DNA of 64,000 nucleotides, taken from positions 124,001 through 188,000 of the forward strand of contig CAYNRU010000013.1 in assembly GCA_964399635.1 (NCBI GenBank). Reading direction: 5' to 3'. The notes under the pieces were generated by a model. That model searched no databases. It had not been told where the DNA came from and saw nothing but the letters and a program-made list of their open reading frames with translations. The stretch comes from UBA4615 sp964399635 (GTDB lineage: Bacteria > Pseudomonadota > Gammaproteobacteria > Burkholderiales > Burkholderiaceae_E). Below, piece after piece: positions 8,669 to 17,013 of this stretch. The stretch's first letter is position 1. Each line of letters opens with the position of its first letter. The position numbers and the translations under genes were made by a program.

Positions 8669-9382
8669 TCAGACGCTCAGGTAGGCGCGGCGCACGGCTT
8701 CGTCGGCATCCAGCTCGGCCATGGTTCCGGCGAAGCGCACCTGGCCCTTCTCGAGCACGTAGGCGCGGTCGCAGACCTGCTCGGCGAAGTGGAGGTTCTG
8801 CTCCGACAGCAGCACCGACAGGCCCTGGCGCTTCATCTCGTTGATGGAGCGAGCCATCTGCTCGACGATGACCGGCGCCACGCCCTCGGACGGCTCGTCG
8901 AGCAGTACCAGCCGGGGGTTGCCCATCAGCGTGCGGGCGACGGTGAGCATCTGCTGCTCGCCGCCGCTCATGCGCCCGCCCGCGCGCCCGGGCATCGCGG
9001 CGAGGTTCGGGAACAGCCCGAACAGCGTCTCGACGGTCCAGGTGGGCGCACCCGCGCGCGGGGGCTGGCGCCCGACCTCGAGGTTCTCGAGCACGGTCAG
9101 GTCGGTGAAGATGCGCCGGTCCTCGGGCACCCAGCCCAGCCCCATCCGCGCGATGCGGTGCGCGGGCGTGGCGCCGATCTCGCGTCCGTCGAAGCGGACG
9201 TGGCCGGTGCGGCGCTCGGCGAGGCCCACGATCGCCTTCATCGTGGTGGACTTGCCGGCACCGTTGCGGCCCATCAGCGCGACCACCTCGCCCTCGCCGA
9301 CCTCCAGGCCCACGTCGTACAGGATTTGGGCGCGGCCGTACCAGGCACACAGGCGCTCCACCTGCAGCAGCGGCGCGGCCAT
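8669..9382 (-). CDS. livF: Liv-type ABC transporter ATP-binding protein
   Basis: The 237-residue ATPase has Walker A GRNGAGKST near residue 38, ABC signature MSGGEQQM near 137 and Walker B RLVLLDEPSEG near 156; length and LSEQN switch region are those of LivF. It powers the importer together with LivG. A GTG at 9400 overlapping livG could also start it, but the ATG at 9382 gives the normal LivF N-terminus. Branched-chain amino acids are the family default; the context points to nicotinate or a related N-heteroaromatic acid. Confidence 0.92.
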   Translation of the reverse strand: MAAPLLQVERLCAWYGRAQILYDVGLEVGEGEVVALMGRNGAGKSTTMKAIVGLAERRTGHVRFDGREIGATPAHRIARMGLGWVPEDRRIFTDLTVLENLEVGRQPPRAGAPTWTVETLFGLFPNLAAMPGRAGGRMSGGEQQMLTVARTLMGNPRLVLLDEPSEGVAPVIVEQMARSINEMKRQGLSVLLSEQNLHFAEQVCDRAYVLEKGQVRFAGTMAELDADEAVRRAYLSV

Positions 9383-9383
9383 C

Positions 9384-10205
9384 TCAGCGAGCCCCGTCAC
9401 GAGGGGCGGCCGGCGGCACGCCGGTGCTGCCGAAGTAGACCTCGCGGACCTGCGGGTCGTCGCGGATCGCCTCGGGCGCGCCCTGGGCGATCAGGCGACC
9501 GCGCGCGAGCACGATGATCCGGTCGGCGTGCGCGAACACCACGTCCATGCTGTGCTCGGTGAACAGCACGCCGATCCCCCGCTCGCGCACCAGGCGCTTG
9601 ACCAGCGCGACCAGCTCGTTGCGCTCGCGCGGCGCCATGCCGGCGGTGGGCTCGTCCATCAGCAGCAGGCGCGGCCGGTTGGCCAGCGCGATCGCGAGCT
9701 CGACGCGCTTGACGTCGCCGTAGGCGAGCGCGCCGCAGGGCTCGTCGGCCATCGCGGCCAGGCCCACCGCGTCGAGCAGCGCCAGTGCCTCGTCCCGGCG
9801 CATCGTGGTGGCGCGGCCCCACCACTGGCGCAGCCGCCCGTCATGCGACAGCAGCGCGACCTGCACGTTCTCGGCGACGGTCATCGATGCCCAGGTGGCC
9901 GCGATCTGGAAGGTCCGCCCCACGCCCATCCGCCAGATCTCGCGCGGGGCGCGGCCGGCGAGGTCGCGGCCGTCGAGCATCACGCGCCCGGCGTCCGGGC
10001 GCAACTGGCCGTTGATGCAATTGAAGCAGGTGGACTTACCGGCCCCGTTGGGGCCGATCAGCGCGAGCAGCTCCCCCGGGGCGAGGTCGAAGGCGACGTC
10101 GTCGACGGCGGTCACGCCGCCGAAGGCCTTGCGCAGGCCGACGACCTGCAGCAGCGGCGCGGCCGGGGCCGCGGCGAGGGTGGACGCGACGGGCGCGGCG
10201 CTCAT
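9384..10205 (-). CDS. livG: Liv-type ABC transporter ATP-binding protein
   Basis: The 273-residue ATPase has Walker A GPNGAGKST near 53, the LivG-typical GRTFQI segment near 101 and Walker B RLLLMDEPTAG near 182; the signature region reads LAYGDVKRVE rather than the usual LSYGQQR. About 20 extra Ala-rich residues precede the domain. The ATG overlaps the stop of the fused permease gene, and livF starts directly after its stop. Confidence 0.92.
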   Translation of the reverse strand: MSAAPVASTLAAAPAAPLLQVVGLRKAFGGVTAVDDVAFDLAPGELLALIGPNGAGKSTCFNCINGQLRPDAGRVMLDGRDLAGRAPREIWRMGVGRTFQIAATWASMTVAENVQVALLSHDGRLRQWWGRATTMRRDEALALLDAVGLAAMADEPCGALAYGDVKRVELAIALANRPRLLLMDEPTAGMAPRERNELVALVKRLVRERGIGVLFTEHSMDVVFAHADRIIVLARGRLIAQGAPEAIRDDPQVREVYFGSTGVPPAAPRDGAR

Positions 10206-12130
10206 CGCAGCGCCGCCCCGTTCGCCGCGCGCGCGGGCCGCCAGCGCTCGAGCAGGCGCTCCAGGCGCGGTCCGAGCGCGCCCGCGATGCCCTGCGGGAA
10301 GGCCAGCACCAGGGCGAGGATGGTGACGCCCAGCACGGCGCGCCAATAGTCTGTCGCCCGGATGATCGCGTCCTGCAGCCAGGTGAACGCGACCGCGCCC
10401 ACGATCGGGCCGGCCAGCGCCTGGATGCCGCCCAGCAGCACCATCACCAGCCCGTCGATCGAGCGGCCCACCGCGATGGTCTCGGGCGAGATCGTGCCCT
10501 TGGCGAACGCGAACAGCGCGCCCGCGACGCCGCCGAACAGCCCGGACACCGCGAACGCCGCCCACTGCACCCGGACCACGTCGATGCCCACGGCCTCGGC
10601 CCGCAGCGGCGAGTCACGCCCGGCGCGCATCGCGTAGCCGAAGGGCGAGAACAGCATGGCGCGCAGCACCAGCACGCTCGCAACCACCACCGCCAGCGTC
10701 ATCGTGTAGTAGACCGCCTTGGACGACAGCCAGGACGCGGGCCAGATGCCGACCATGCCGTTGCTGCCGCCTGTGACACCGTCCCACTGGAACACCAGCG
10801 CCCACACGATCTGCGCGAAGGCGAGCGTCAGCATCGCGAGGTACACGCCCGAGAGCCGCACCGCGAACCAGCCGAAGAGCAGCGCCCCGGCGAGCGCCAG
10901 CAGCGGCGCGGCGAGCAGCGCTGCCTCCATCGGCAGGCCCAGCACCTTCAGCCCGAGGGCCGCGCCGTAGGCTCCCAGCCCGAAGTACGCGGCGTGCCCG
11001 AAGGAGTGCATGCCGCCCGGCCCCATGACGAAGTGCAGGCTGGTCGCGAACAGCACCGCGATCAGGATGTCGATGCCGAGCACGGGCAGGTACGGGAACT
11101 GCGCCGAGAACAGCGGCAGTGCGGCGAGCGCGGCCAGCAGCACCCACCACGCGCGCCGCACGCCGCCCGAGGCGGGGCGCAGCGGCGCCTCCACCTGCGC
11201 GACGCTGCGCACGGCCCCCTGCGGCCGGCCGAGCAGCCCCCAGGGCCGGAACACCAGCACCAGCGCCATCACCAGGAACTCGGCGACCAGCGTCAGCTTG
11301 GAAAAGGAGAAGGACACGCCGCCGATCGACACGTTGCCGATCGCATAGCACAGGGCCTTGATCTCGGCGATCAGCAGCGCGGCGAGGTAGGCCCCCGGGA
11401 TGCTGCCCATGCCGCCCACCACCACCACCACGAAGGCCTCGCCGATGGTGATGAGGTCCATGCCGAGGTTGGCCGGCTCGCGCGGGATCTGCAGCGCGCC
11501 GCCGAGACCTGCGAGCAGCGAGCCGAGCGCGAAGACGCCGGTGAACAGCCATGCCTGGTTGACACCGAGCGCGGCCACCATCTCGCGGTCCTGGGTCGCC
11601 GCCCGGATCAGCACGCCGAAGCGGGTCCGCCGCAGCAGCAGCCACAGCAGGCCCAGCACCAGCGGGCCGATCACGACCAGCACCAGGTCGTAGACCGGCA
11701 GCCGCGCGCCCAGCACCTCGACGGCGCCCTTGAGGCCGGGCGCCTTGGGACCGAGCAGGTCCTCCGGCCCCCAGGCCCACAGCACCGCGTCGCGCACGAT
11801 CAGCGCGACCGCGAAGGTGCCGAGCAGCTGGAAGAGCTCGGGCGCCGCGTAGATCCGGCGCAGCACCACGAGCTCGATCACCGCGCCGATCGCCGCGGTG
11901 AGCAGCGCCGCCGCCGCCACGCCGCCCCAGAACCCCAGCCCCGACTGGGGGCCGAAGCGCTCGATCAGCGTGTAGGCGAGGTAGATGCCCACCATGTAGA
12001 GCGACCCGTGCGCGAAGTTCACGATACGGGTGACGCCGAAGATCAGCGACAGTCCGACCGCGACCAGGAACAGGGTCGAGGCGCTGGCCAGCCCGTTGAG
12101 GAGCTGGACGATCAGGGTCTGGAGCGTCAA
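10202..12130 (-). CDS. fused Liv-type ABC permease (LivH-LivM)
   Basis: The 642-residue membrane protein joins both permeases of the Liv family in one chain. Residues 1 to about 290 are LivH-like, starting LIVQLLNGLASAS and including the VNFAHGSLYM motif. A short linker near 300 is followed by a LivM-like half with GGMHSFGHAAYFGLGAYG and the cytoplasmic EAVGIDVVRVQ loop that contacts the ATPases. Each half has the usual many hydrophobic helices. The start codon appears to be TTG at 12130, eight bases below the livK stop. Fusion fixes a 1:1 ratio of the permeases; such fusions are known but uncommon. Confidence 0.9.
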   Translation of the reverse strand: MTLQTLIVQLLNGLASASTLFLVAVGLSLIFGVTRIVNFAHGSLYMVGIYLAYTLIERFGPQSGLGFWGGVAAAALLTAAIGAVIELVVLRRIYAAPELFQLLGTFAVALIVRDAVLWAWGPEDLLGPKAPGLKGAVEVLGARLPVYDLVLVVIGPLVLGLLWLLLRRTRFGVLIRAATQDREMVAALGVNQAWLFTGVFALGSLLAGLGGALQIPREPANLGMDLITIGEAFVVVVVGGMGSIPGAYLAALLIAEIKALCYAIGNVSIGGVSFSFSKLTLVAEFLVMALVLVFRPWGLLGRPQGAVRSVAQVEAPLRPASGGVRRAWWVLLAALAALPLFSAQFPYLPVLGIDILIAVLFATSLHFVMGPGGMHSFGHAAYFGLGAYGAALGLKVLGLPMEAALLAAPLLALAGALLFGWFAVRLSGVYLAMLTLAFAQIVWALVFQWDGVTGGSNGMVGIWPASWLSSKAVYYTMTLAVVVASVLVLRAMLFSPFGYAMRAGRDSPLRAEAVGIDVVRVQWAAFAVSGLFGGVAGALFAFAKGTISPETIAVGRSIDGLVMVLLGGIQALAGPIVGAVAFTWLQDAIIRATDYWRAVLGVTILALVLAFPQGIAGALGPRLERLLERWRPARAANGAALR

Positions 12131-12137
12131 CGCGCGC

Positions 12138-13376
12138 CTACTGCATCGCGTCGGCCGGCCGAAGCTTGCGGACTTCGGCGTCGGACGGCTGGACGGACGC
12201 GCCGTCGATGTAGCGGAAGTCCTTCATCACGCCGCGACCCTGGTTGACGGTGGTGGTGCCGACATAGGCGCCCATCGTCGCCTGGTGGTCGATCGCGCGG
12301 TAGGTGAACTTGCCGAGCGGGCTGTCGACCTGCAGGCCGCGCATCGCCGCGATCATCTTCTCGGTGTCGGTCGAGTTCGCCTTCTTGATCCCCGCCGCGA
12401 TCGACATCATCGTCGCGTAGCCGACGATCGAACCGAGTCGGGGGTACTCCTTCCACTTGCGCTGGTAGGCGGTCAGGAACTTGTCGTGCTCGGGCGACTT
12501 GATGCTGTACCAGGGGTAGCCGGTGACGATCCAGCCCTCGGGCGCCTCGTCACGCAGCGGGTCGAGGTACTCGGGCTCGCCCGACAGCAGCGACACCACC
12601 GGTCGGTCCTTGAACAGGCCGCGGGTCTGGCCCTCTCGCACGAAGCGGGCGAGGTCGGCGCCGAAGGTCACGTTGAAGATCGCGTCGGGCTTGGCGTCGA
12701 TCAGCGCCTGCGCGACCGCGCCGGCGTCGATCCGGCCGAGCGCCGGTGCCTGCTCGGCGACGAACTCGACGTCGGGCTGCGCCGCCTTCATCAGCTCCTT
12801 GAAGGTGGCCGCGGCCGACTGGCCATACTCGTAGTTGGGATAGACGATGGCCCAGCGCTTCTTCTTCAGCTTCACCGCCTCGGGCACCAGCATCGCCGAC
12901 TGCATGTAGGTGGAGGGGCGCAGACGGAAGGTGTAGCGATTGCCGTTCTGCCAGGTGATCTTGTCGGTCAGCGGCTCGGCCGCGACGAACAGCACCTTGC
13001 GCTGCTTGGCGAAGTCGGTCACCGCCAGCCCGATGTTGGACAGGAAGGTGCCGAACACCAGCACCACCCGCTCGCGCGAGACCAGCTCCTCCGCCACGCG
13101 GACCGCGTCGCCGGGGTTGGCGTTGTCGTCGCGCGAGATCACCTCGACCTTCTGGCCGAGCAGGCCGCCCGAGGCGTTGATCTCCTCGAGCGCGAGCTCC
13201 CATCCCTTGCGGTACGGGTCGAGGAAGGCCGGCTGCGACTTGTAGCTGTTGAGCTCGCCGATGCGGATCTGCGCGGCGGCCGGGCCCGCGGCAAGCGCGG
13301 CGGCGACCGCGAGGCCGACGGTGGCGGCGCGCAGCAGGCGCAGCGGATGGGTGGGGTGACGCTCGGTGTGCCTCAT
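12138..13376 (-). CDS. Liv-type ABC transporter substrate-binding protein
   Basis: The 412-residue protein has a Sec signal peptide (basic start, hydrophobic run near residues 15-32, cleavage after AAA-Q near 36) and a type I periplasmic-binding fold (Peripla_BP_6), with GGLLGQKVEVISRDD near 68 as family hallmark. It would capture the substrate in the periplasm and pass it to the LivHM permease. GGAGA precedes the ATG. Context within genes for nicotinate hydroxylation, reduction and ring opening suggests it binds nicotinate or 6-hydroxynicotinate (inference); the sequence does not show ligand specificity. Confidence 0.9.
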   Translation of the reverse strand: MRHTERHPTHPLRLLRAATVGLAVAAALAAGPAAAQIRIGELNSYKSQPAFLDPYRKGWELALEEINASGGLLGQKVEVISRDDNANPGDAVRVAEELVSRERVVLVFGTFLSNIGLAVTDFAKQRKVLFVAAEPLTDKITWQNGNRYTFRLRPSTYMQSAMLVPEAVKLKKKRWAIVYPNYEYGQSAAATFKELMKAAQPDVEFVAEQAPALGRIDAGAVAQALIDAKPDAIFNVTFGADLARFVREGQTRGLFKDRPVVSLLSGEPEYLDPLRDEAPEGWIVTGYPWYSIKSPEHDKFLTAYQRKWKEYPRLGSIVGYATMMSIAAGIKKANSTDTEKMIAAMRGLQVDSPLGKFTYRAIDHQATMGAYVGTTTVNQGRGVMKDFRYIDGASVQPSDAEVRKLRPADAMQ

Positions 13377-13451
13377 GCGCGGTTCTCCAGGGTATGGGGG
13401 CTGGGGTCGGGACGGTCGGGCGGGGCTGCGGTGAGGTGGACGAGACCGCGC

Positions 13452-14036
13452 TCAGCGCAGGCCGTCCTCCCCCTTGATTTCGTGTGCCTGCAGGCCGCCG
13501 ATGCGCGGGTGCGGACGACCGCCTGCGGTCACCGCCACTGCGACCACGATCTCGTCGGCGCGCGGCGCATCCGGCACGCGGGCCTCGATCGCGTCGAAGT
13601 GGCTGCGCACGAAGGCGGCGTCCTTGTGCCCGAGGGGCACGTCGATCGCGGTGCCCGGCCCGCCCATCTTCTTGGCCGACGGCACCAGCGCCGCGCCCTT
13701 GTGGACGGCGGCGCGCAGCGGCGCGCCGAGCTTGGGATGCAGGATGGCGGCAGCGTGCTCGAGCTCGCCGCGCTCGCCGACGATCGCGGCCTTGCCGAAG
13801 CTCTGCGCGTCGGCGGGTGCGATGCCGAGCGCGTGCACGCAGCGCTCGCCGAGCAGGCCGCCGAGCTCCTCGCCGATCGCGACCAGCTCATCGAGCGAGT
13901 CGGACCAGCGCCCGGCGTAGGGGTTGGCGATCACCGCGATGGCGACCGCGCGGCGAACCGGCGGCTCGACGGCGCGGCCCATCTCGATGCGCGTCTCGTC
14001 GACGCAGACCATCAGCTTGCGGATCAGTGCGGGCAT
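13452..14036 (-). CDS. DUF1185 (amino acid synthesis family) protein, copy 1
   Basis: A 194-residue protein of the DUF1185 / AA_synth family (PF06684), of unknown activity. It shares with its downstream-numbered neighbour (14047-14640) the blocks NPYAGR, FGKAAIVGxxGELEH, PSAKKMGGPGT and RSHFDA, the last two being the most conserved. GAGGA precedes the ATG and spans the end of copy 2, so the pair is translationally close. The pair sits between the importer and the 6-hydroxynicotinate reductase homologue, which makes it a candidate for an unassigned pathway step. Confidence 0.85.
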   Translation of the reverse strand: MPALIRKLMVCVDETRIEMGRAVEPPVRRAVAIAVIANPYAGRWSDSLDELVAIGEELGGLLGERCVHALGIAPADAQSFGKAAIVGERGELEHAAAILHPKLGAPLRAAVHKGAALVPSAKKMGGPGTAIDVPLGHKDAAFVRSHFDAIEARVPDAPRADEIVVAVAVTAGGRPHPRIGGLQAHEIKGEDGLR

Positions 14037-14046
14037 GGCGATGTCC

Positions 14047-14640
14047 TCAGCGCAGGCCGTCGAGGCCCTTGACGTCGGCGGCGGCGAGCCCGCCCACGCG
14101 CGCGTGGATGCGCGCGCCGGTGGTCATCGCCAGGATATACACAAGCTCGTCGGCACGCGGATGGCCGGGCACGCCGACCTCCATCGCGTCGAAGTGGCTG
14201 CGTACGTAGCTCGCGTTCACGTGGGTGATGGGGACGTCGAGCCGCGTGCCGGGCCCGCCGACCTTCTTGGTCGAGGGCACGATCGCACGGGTCGGCACGC
14301 CATGCGTCTCCTGCAGCAGATCACGCATCGCGTAGCCGCCGGGCACATGCCACATCGCGCCGTGCTCGATCTCGCCTGCGCTGCCCACGATGGCGCCCTT
14401 GCCGTAGCCCTGGATGCGCTGGGGCGCGACGCCCATCGCGGCGAGCAGCCGGCGCGCGGCATCGAGGCCCACCGGGTTCAGCGACGCCATGAACGGCATC
14501 AGGTCGGGCTCGTAGCGGCCCGCGAAGGGGTTGGTCAGCACGAGGGCGATGGCGCCGCGCAGCAGCGGCACCTGCGGCGCGGGACCGAATTCGTGGCGGA
14601 TCTCCTCGACCTGCGTCCAGATGCGGCGGATCTCGATCAA
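14047..14640 (-). CDS. DUF1185 (amino acid synthesis family) protein, copy 2
   Basis: A 197-residue paralogue of the protein at 13452-14036, with the matching motifs NPFAGRYEPDL, YGKGAIVGxxGEIEH, PSTKKVGGPGT and RSHFDAMEVG. The start is taken as TTG at 14640, preceded by GGGAG at seven bases; no ATG is available near the family's usual N-terminus. The two copies differ at many positions outside the motifs, so they are probably distinct subunits or enzymes, not a recent duplication. Confidence 0.83.
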   Translation of the reverse strand: MIEIRRIWTQVEEIRHEFGPAPQVPLLRGAIALVLTNPFAGRYEPDLMPFMASLNPVGLDAARRLLAAMGVAPQRIQGYGKGAIVGSAGEIEHGAMWHVPGGYAMRDLLQETHGVPTRAIVPSTKKVGGPGTRLDVPITHVNASYVRSHFDAMEVGVPGHPRADELVYILAMTTGARIHARVGGLAAADVKGLDGLR

Positions 14641-14692
14641 CGGGTGCTCCCGGGCGGTTGGGTTGGGGTGGAGGATACGGACGCGACGGCGC

Positions 14693-15568
14693 TCACGCGG
14701 GCAGCGCGACCTGGCGTGCGGCGACGCCCACGGTGCGCCAGCGCCCCTGCAGGGCGAGGGTCGCGGCGCCGACCAGGCCGCGCTCGATGCAGCGGCGCGC
14801 CTGCGCCTCGCCCGCGTCGAGCGCCTGCGCCACGGCCTGCGCAGGCAGGGGCGGCACCTCGACCGTCGCGAGGCGCTCGCCGAGGTCGCTGTCGTCGCGC
14901 AGGCTCGAGGCCGGGGCGCGGCGGATGGCGGGATGGCATACGTCGACCGCGTTGGCGATCATCGTCGCGGCGGCGTCGGCGCGCGCGCCGTCGGCGGCGA
15001 TCACGGTGACGCTGTCGGCGATGCCCAGCGACAGGCTGCGCCCGCGCCAGCCGCTGGTCGCGACGCCGCGCCAGGGGTCGGCGGCGGCGATCGAAAGCGA
15101 CGCGGGCAGCTCGACTCCGCGCGACGCGGCGCCCCGCACCCCGCCGCGGTCGAGCGCCACGCCGATGCGGTAGTCGGCGGCACCCGACGCGAGGTGCAAC
15201 GCGATGTCGCCGCCGTTGTTGACGTGGGCACGCAGGATGCCCGGCCGCGCGAAGCACGCGACGATCTCGTCGGCCACGCCGCCCGCCACCGCCGCCATCG
15301 GCGTCACGAAGCGCGGTCGGAACGGCAGCACTGCGGCATGCATGCGGCGGGCGACCAGCCCCGCCGGTGGGCGGGCGGGATCGACGTCCCGTCGCAGCAG
15401 CGCGAGCTCGGCCACCAGCTCGGCCAGCAGCGGCTCGAAACGGCGCCAGGCCTGCGCCTGCGCCTGCGCGATCGCCTCGGGGTCCCCCTCGGCGCCGATG
15501 ATCAGGTCGATCGGGCCGTGCTGGAAATGCAGCCGGCCGTCGGCCAGCCGCGCGCGCACCGCGCTCAC
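14693..15568 (-). CDS. UPF0280 family protein (ApbE-like fold)
   Basis: The 291-residue protein fits UPF0280, which belongs to the ApbE/FMN-transferase-like superfamily. Visible blocks are PMAAVAGGVADEI near 104, HVNNGGDIALHL near 128 and SLSLGIADSVTVIA near 190, then NAVDVCHPAI. Family function is unknown. The GTG start overlaps the stop of the 6-hydroxynicotinate reductase gene (GTGA), implying tight coupling with it. A role in cofactor maturation of that reductase, or a ring-modifying step, are both only guesses. Confidence 0.8.
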   Translation of the reverse strand: MSAVRARLADGRLHFQHGPIDLIIGAEGDPEAIAQAQAQAWRRFEPLLAELVAELALLRRDVDPARPPAGLVARRMHAAVLPFRPRFVTPMAAVAGGVADEIVACFARPGILRAHVNNGGDIALHLASGAADYRIGVALDRGGVRGAASRGVELPASLSIAAADPWRGVATSGWRGRSLSLGIADSVTVIAADGARADAAATMIANAVDVCHPAIRRAPASSLRDDSDLGERLATVEVPPLPAQAVAQALDAGEAQARRCIERGLVGAATLALQGRWRTVGVAARQVALPA

Positions 15569-17013
15569 CGGACGCCCGCCGGCTCGACCGGCCAGGGATT
15601 GGACGCGTCCCAGCCGAGCACCCGGGACCGCGCGCGGGCGATCGCCTCGGCCACCGGCAGGACGCGGTCCATGTGGCCGCCCAGGCGCGCGTAGTCGTCG
15701 CGGCGCATCGTGAACTCGATGGGCGCGACGATGGCCGGCGTGGGGACCCAGCCGAAGCTGCGCTCGGGCATCCGCGCGACGTCGACCATCACAGTGATGC
15801 CCCCGCCCGGCCACACGTAGGCCGGCGCGCCGCCGACCGTGACGCGCGTCAGCAGGTCCTTGACCGAGCGCGTCAGCATCACCGGGTTCTCGGTGACGCC
15901 CGCGCGCAGGCTGCCGCCGGCGCCCGCGACGAACAGCACCGTCGCCACCGACGGCTCGCAGTTCTCGCCGATCCGCTCTACCACGGCCATCACCTCGGCG
16001 GGCATCGGCGCGGGCACCGGGCGCAGCGCGTCGTCGAGCACGAACCAGGCGTAGTGGTCGCCGGTGGTCGACACCATCAGCAGCCGCAGGCCCGGGCGGG
16101 CGCGGCGCGCGTCGAAGCCCTCGACGATCGACAGCGGATCGGTGATGTCGGTCCCGCCCCAGCCGGTGCCGGGCCGGGCCACCTGGAAGTAGCGCCCCGG
16201 CGTGGACTTGCGGCCGTGGATGCGGATGCCCGAAGGCGGCATGTCGAGGCACTTGCCGGCCTGGTGCTCGGTGAGCACGCCGGTGATGTGGTCGTCGACC
16301 ACCACCACCTCGTCGACATGCCCGAGCCACTGCCGCGCGAAGATGCCGATCGTGGCCGAGCCGCAACCGACCCGCATCCGCCGCTCCTCGACGCCGTCGA
16401 CGACGGGCGGCTTGCCGGCCTGCACGCGAAGCTTCGCGCCGCCCTCGATCTCGAGGTCGACCGCCTCCTTGTTGCCCAGCGCCATCATCAGGTCGCAGGT
16501 GACGCGGCCCTCCTTCTTGCTGCCGCCGGTGAGGTGGTGCACGCCGCCGAGCGACAGGAACTGCGAACCGTACTCGATCGTGGTCACGTGCCCGACCGCC
16601 TCGCCGCGGTGGCGCACGGTCGCGCATTCCGGCCCGAGGTAGCGGTCGGTGTCGACCTTGATGCGAAAGCTGCAGTAGCTGAAGATGCCCTCGGTCACCA
16701 CGGTGACCATGTCGACGCCGTCCTGCACGCTCGAAACGATGAAGGGTGCGGGTTTGTAGTCCGGATAGGTGGTCCCCGCGCCCACCCCGGTCACGAAGAC
16801 GGGTCCTCGGACGAGGTCGCCGTCCCAGTCGAGGCCATCGCCCGCGAACGGCACGCGCTCGGGCTCTCGCGACATCAGGACCACCGGATCGACCCGCGTG
16901 AGCACGCCGTCGACGTTCGCGTAGCGGTCACAGGCACCGCTGCGCCCCTCGGTGATCTGGCACAGCACCGGGCAGGCGTTGCATTCGATCTTGCCGGTCG
17001 AGACGCCGCTCAC
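15565..17013 (-). CDS. 6-hydroxynicotinate reductase homologue (iron-sulfur protein)
   Basis: The 482-residue protein begins with an iron-sulfur motif Cys11-x2-Cys14-x3-Cys18-x9-Cys28 (CNACPVLCQITEG) and otherwise matches the Hnr family named from Eubacterium barkeri. That enzyme (EC 1.3.7.1) uses reduced ferredoxin to turn 6-hydroxynicotinate into 1,4,5,6-tetrahydro-6-oxonicotinate, removing ring aromaticity. The GTG start overlaps the stop of the Mo-hydroxylase gene and its own stop overlaps the UPF0280 start. A ferredoxin gene and a large NAD(P)H flavoprotein are divergently transcribed from the same control region, a fitting electron supply. Assignment is by homology and context. Confidence 0.82.
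   Translation of the reverse strand: MSGVSTGKIECNACPVLCQITEGRSGACDRYANVDGVLTRVDPVVLMSREPERVPFAGDGLDWDGDLVRGPVFVTGVGAGTTYPDYKPAPFIVSSVQDGVDMVTVVTEGIFSYCSFRIKVDTDRYLGPECATVRHRGEAVGHVTTIEYGSQFLSLGGVHHLTGGSKKEGRVTCDLMMALGNKEAVDLEIEGGAKLRVQAGKPPVVDGVEERRMRVGCGSATIGIFARQWLGHVDEVVVVDDHITGVLTEHQAGKCLDMPPSGIRIHGRKSTPGRYFQVARPGTGWGGTDITDPLSIVEGFDARRARPGLRLLMVSTTGDHYAWFVLDDALRPVPAPMPAEVMAVVERIGENCEPSVATVLFVAGAGGSLRAGVTENPVMLTRSVKDLLTRVTVGGAPAYVWPGGGITVMVDVARMPERSFGWVPTPAIVAPIEFTMRRDDYARLGGHMDRVLPVAEAIARARSRVLGWDASNPWPVEPAGVR

Noticed and set aside
13452..14640. The two DUF1185 genes as a recent tandem duplication
   Set aside because: They share only family motifs and differ through most of their length, so the duplication is old or they were acquired as a pair.
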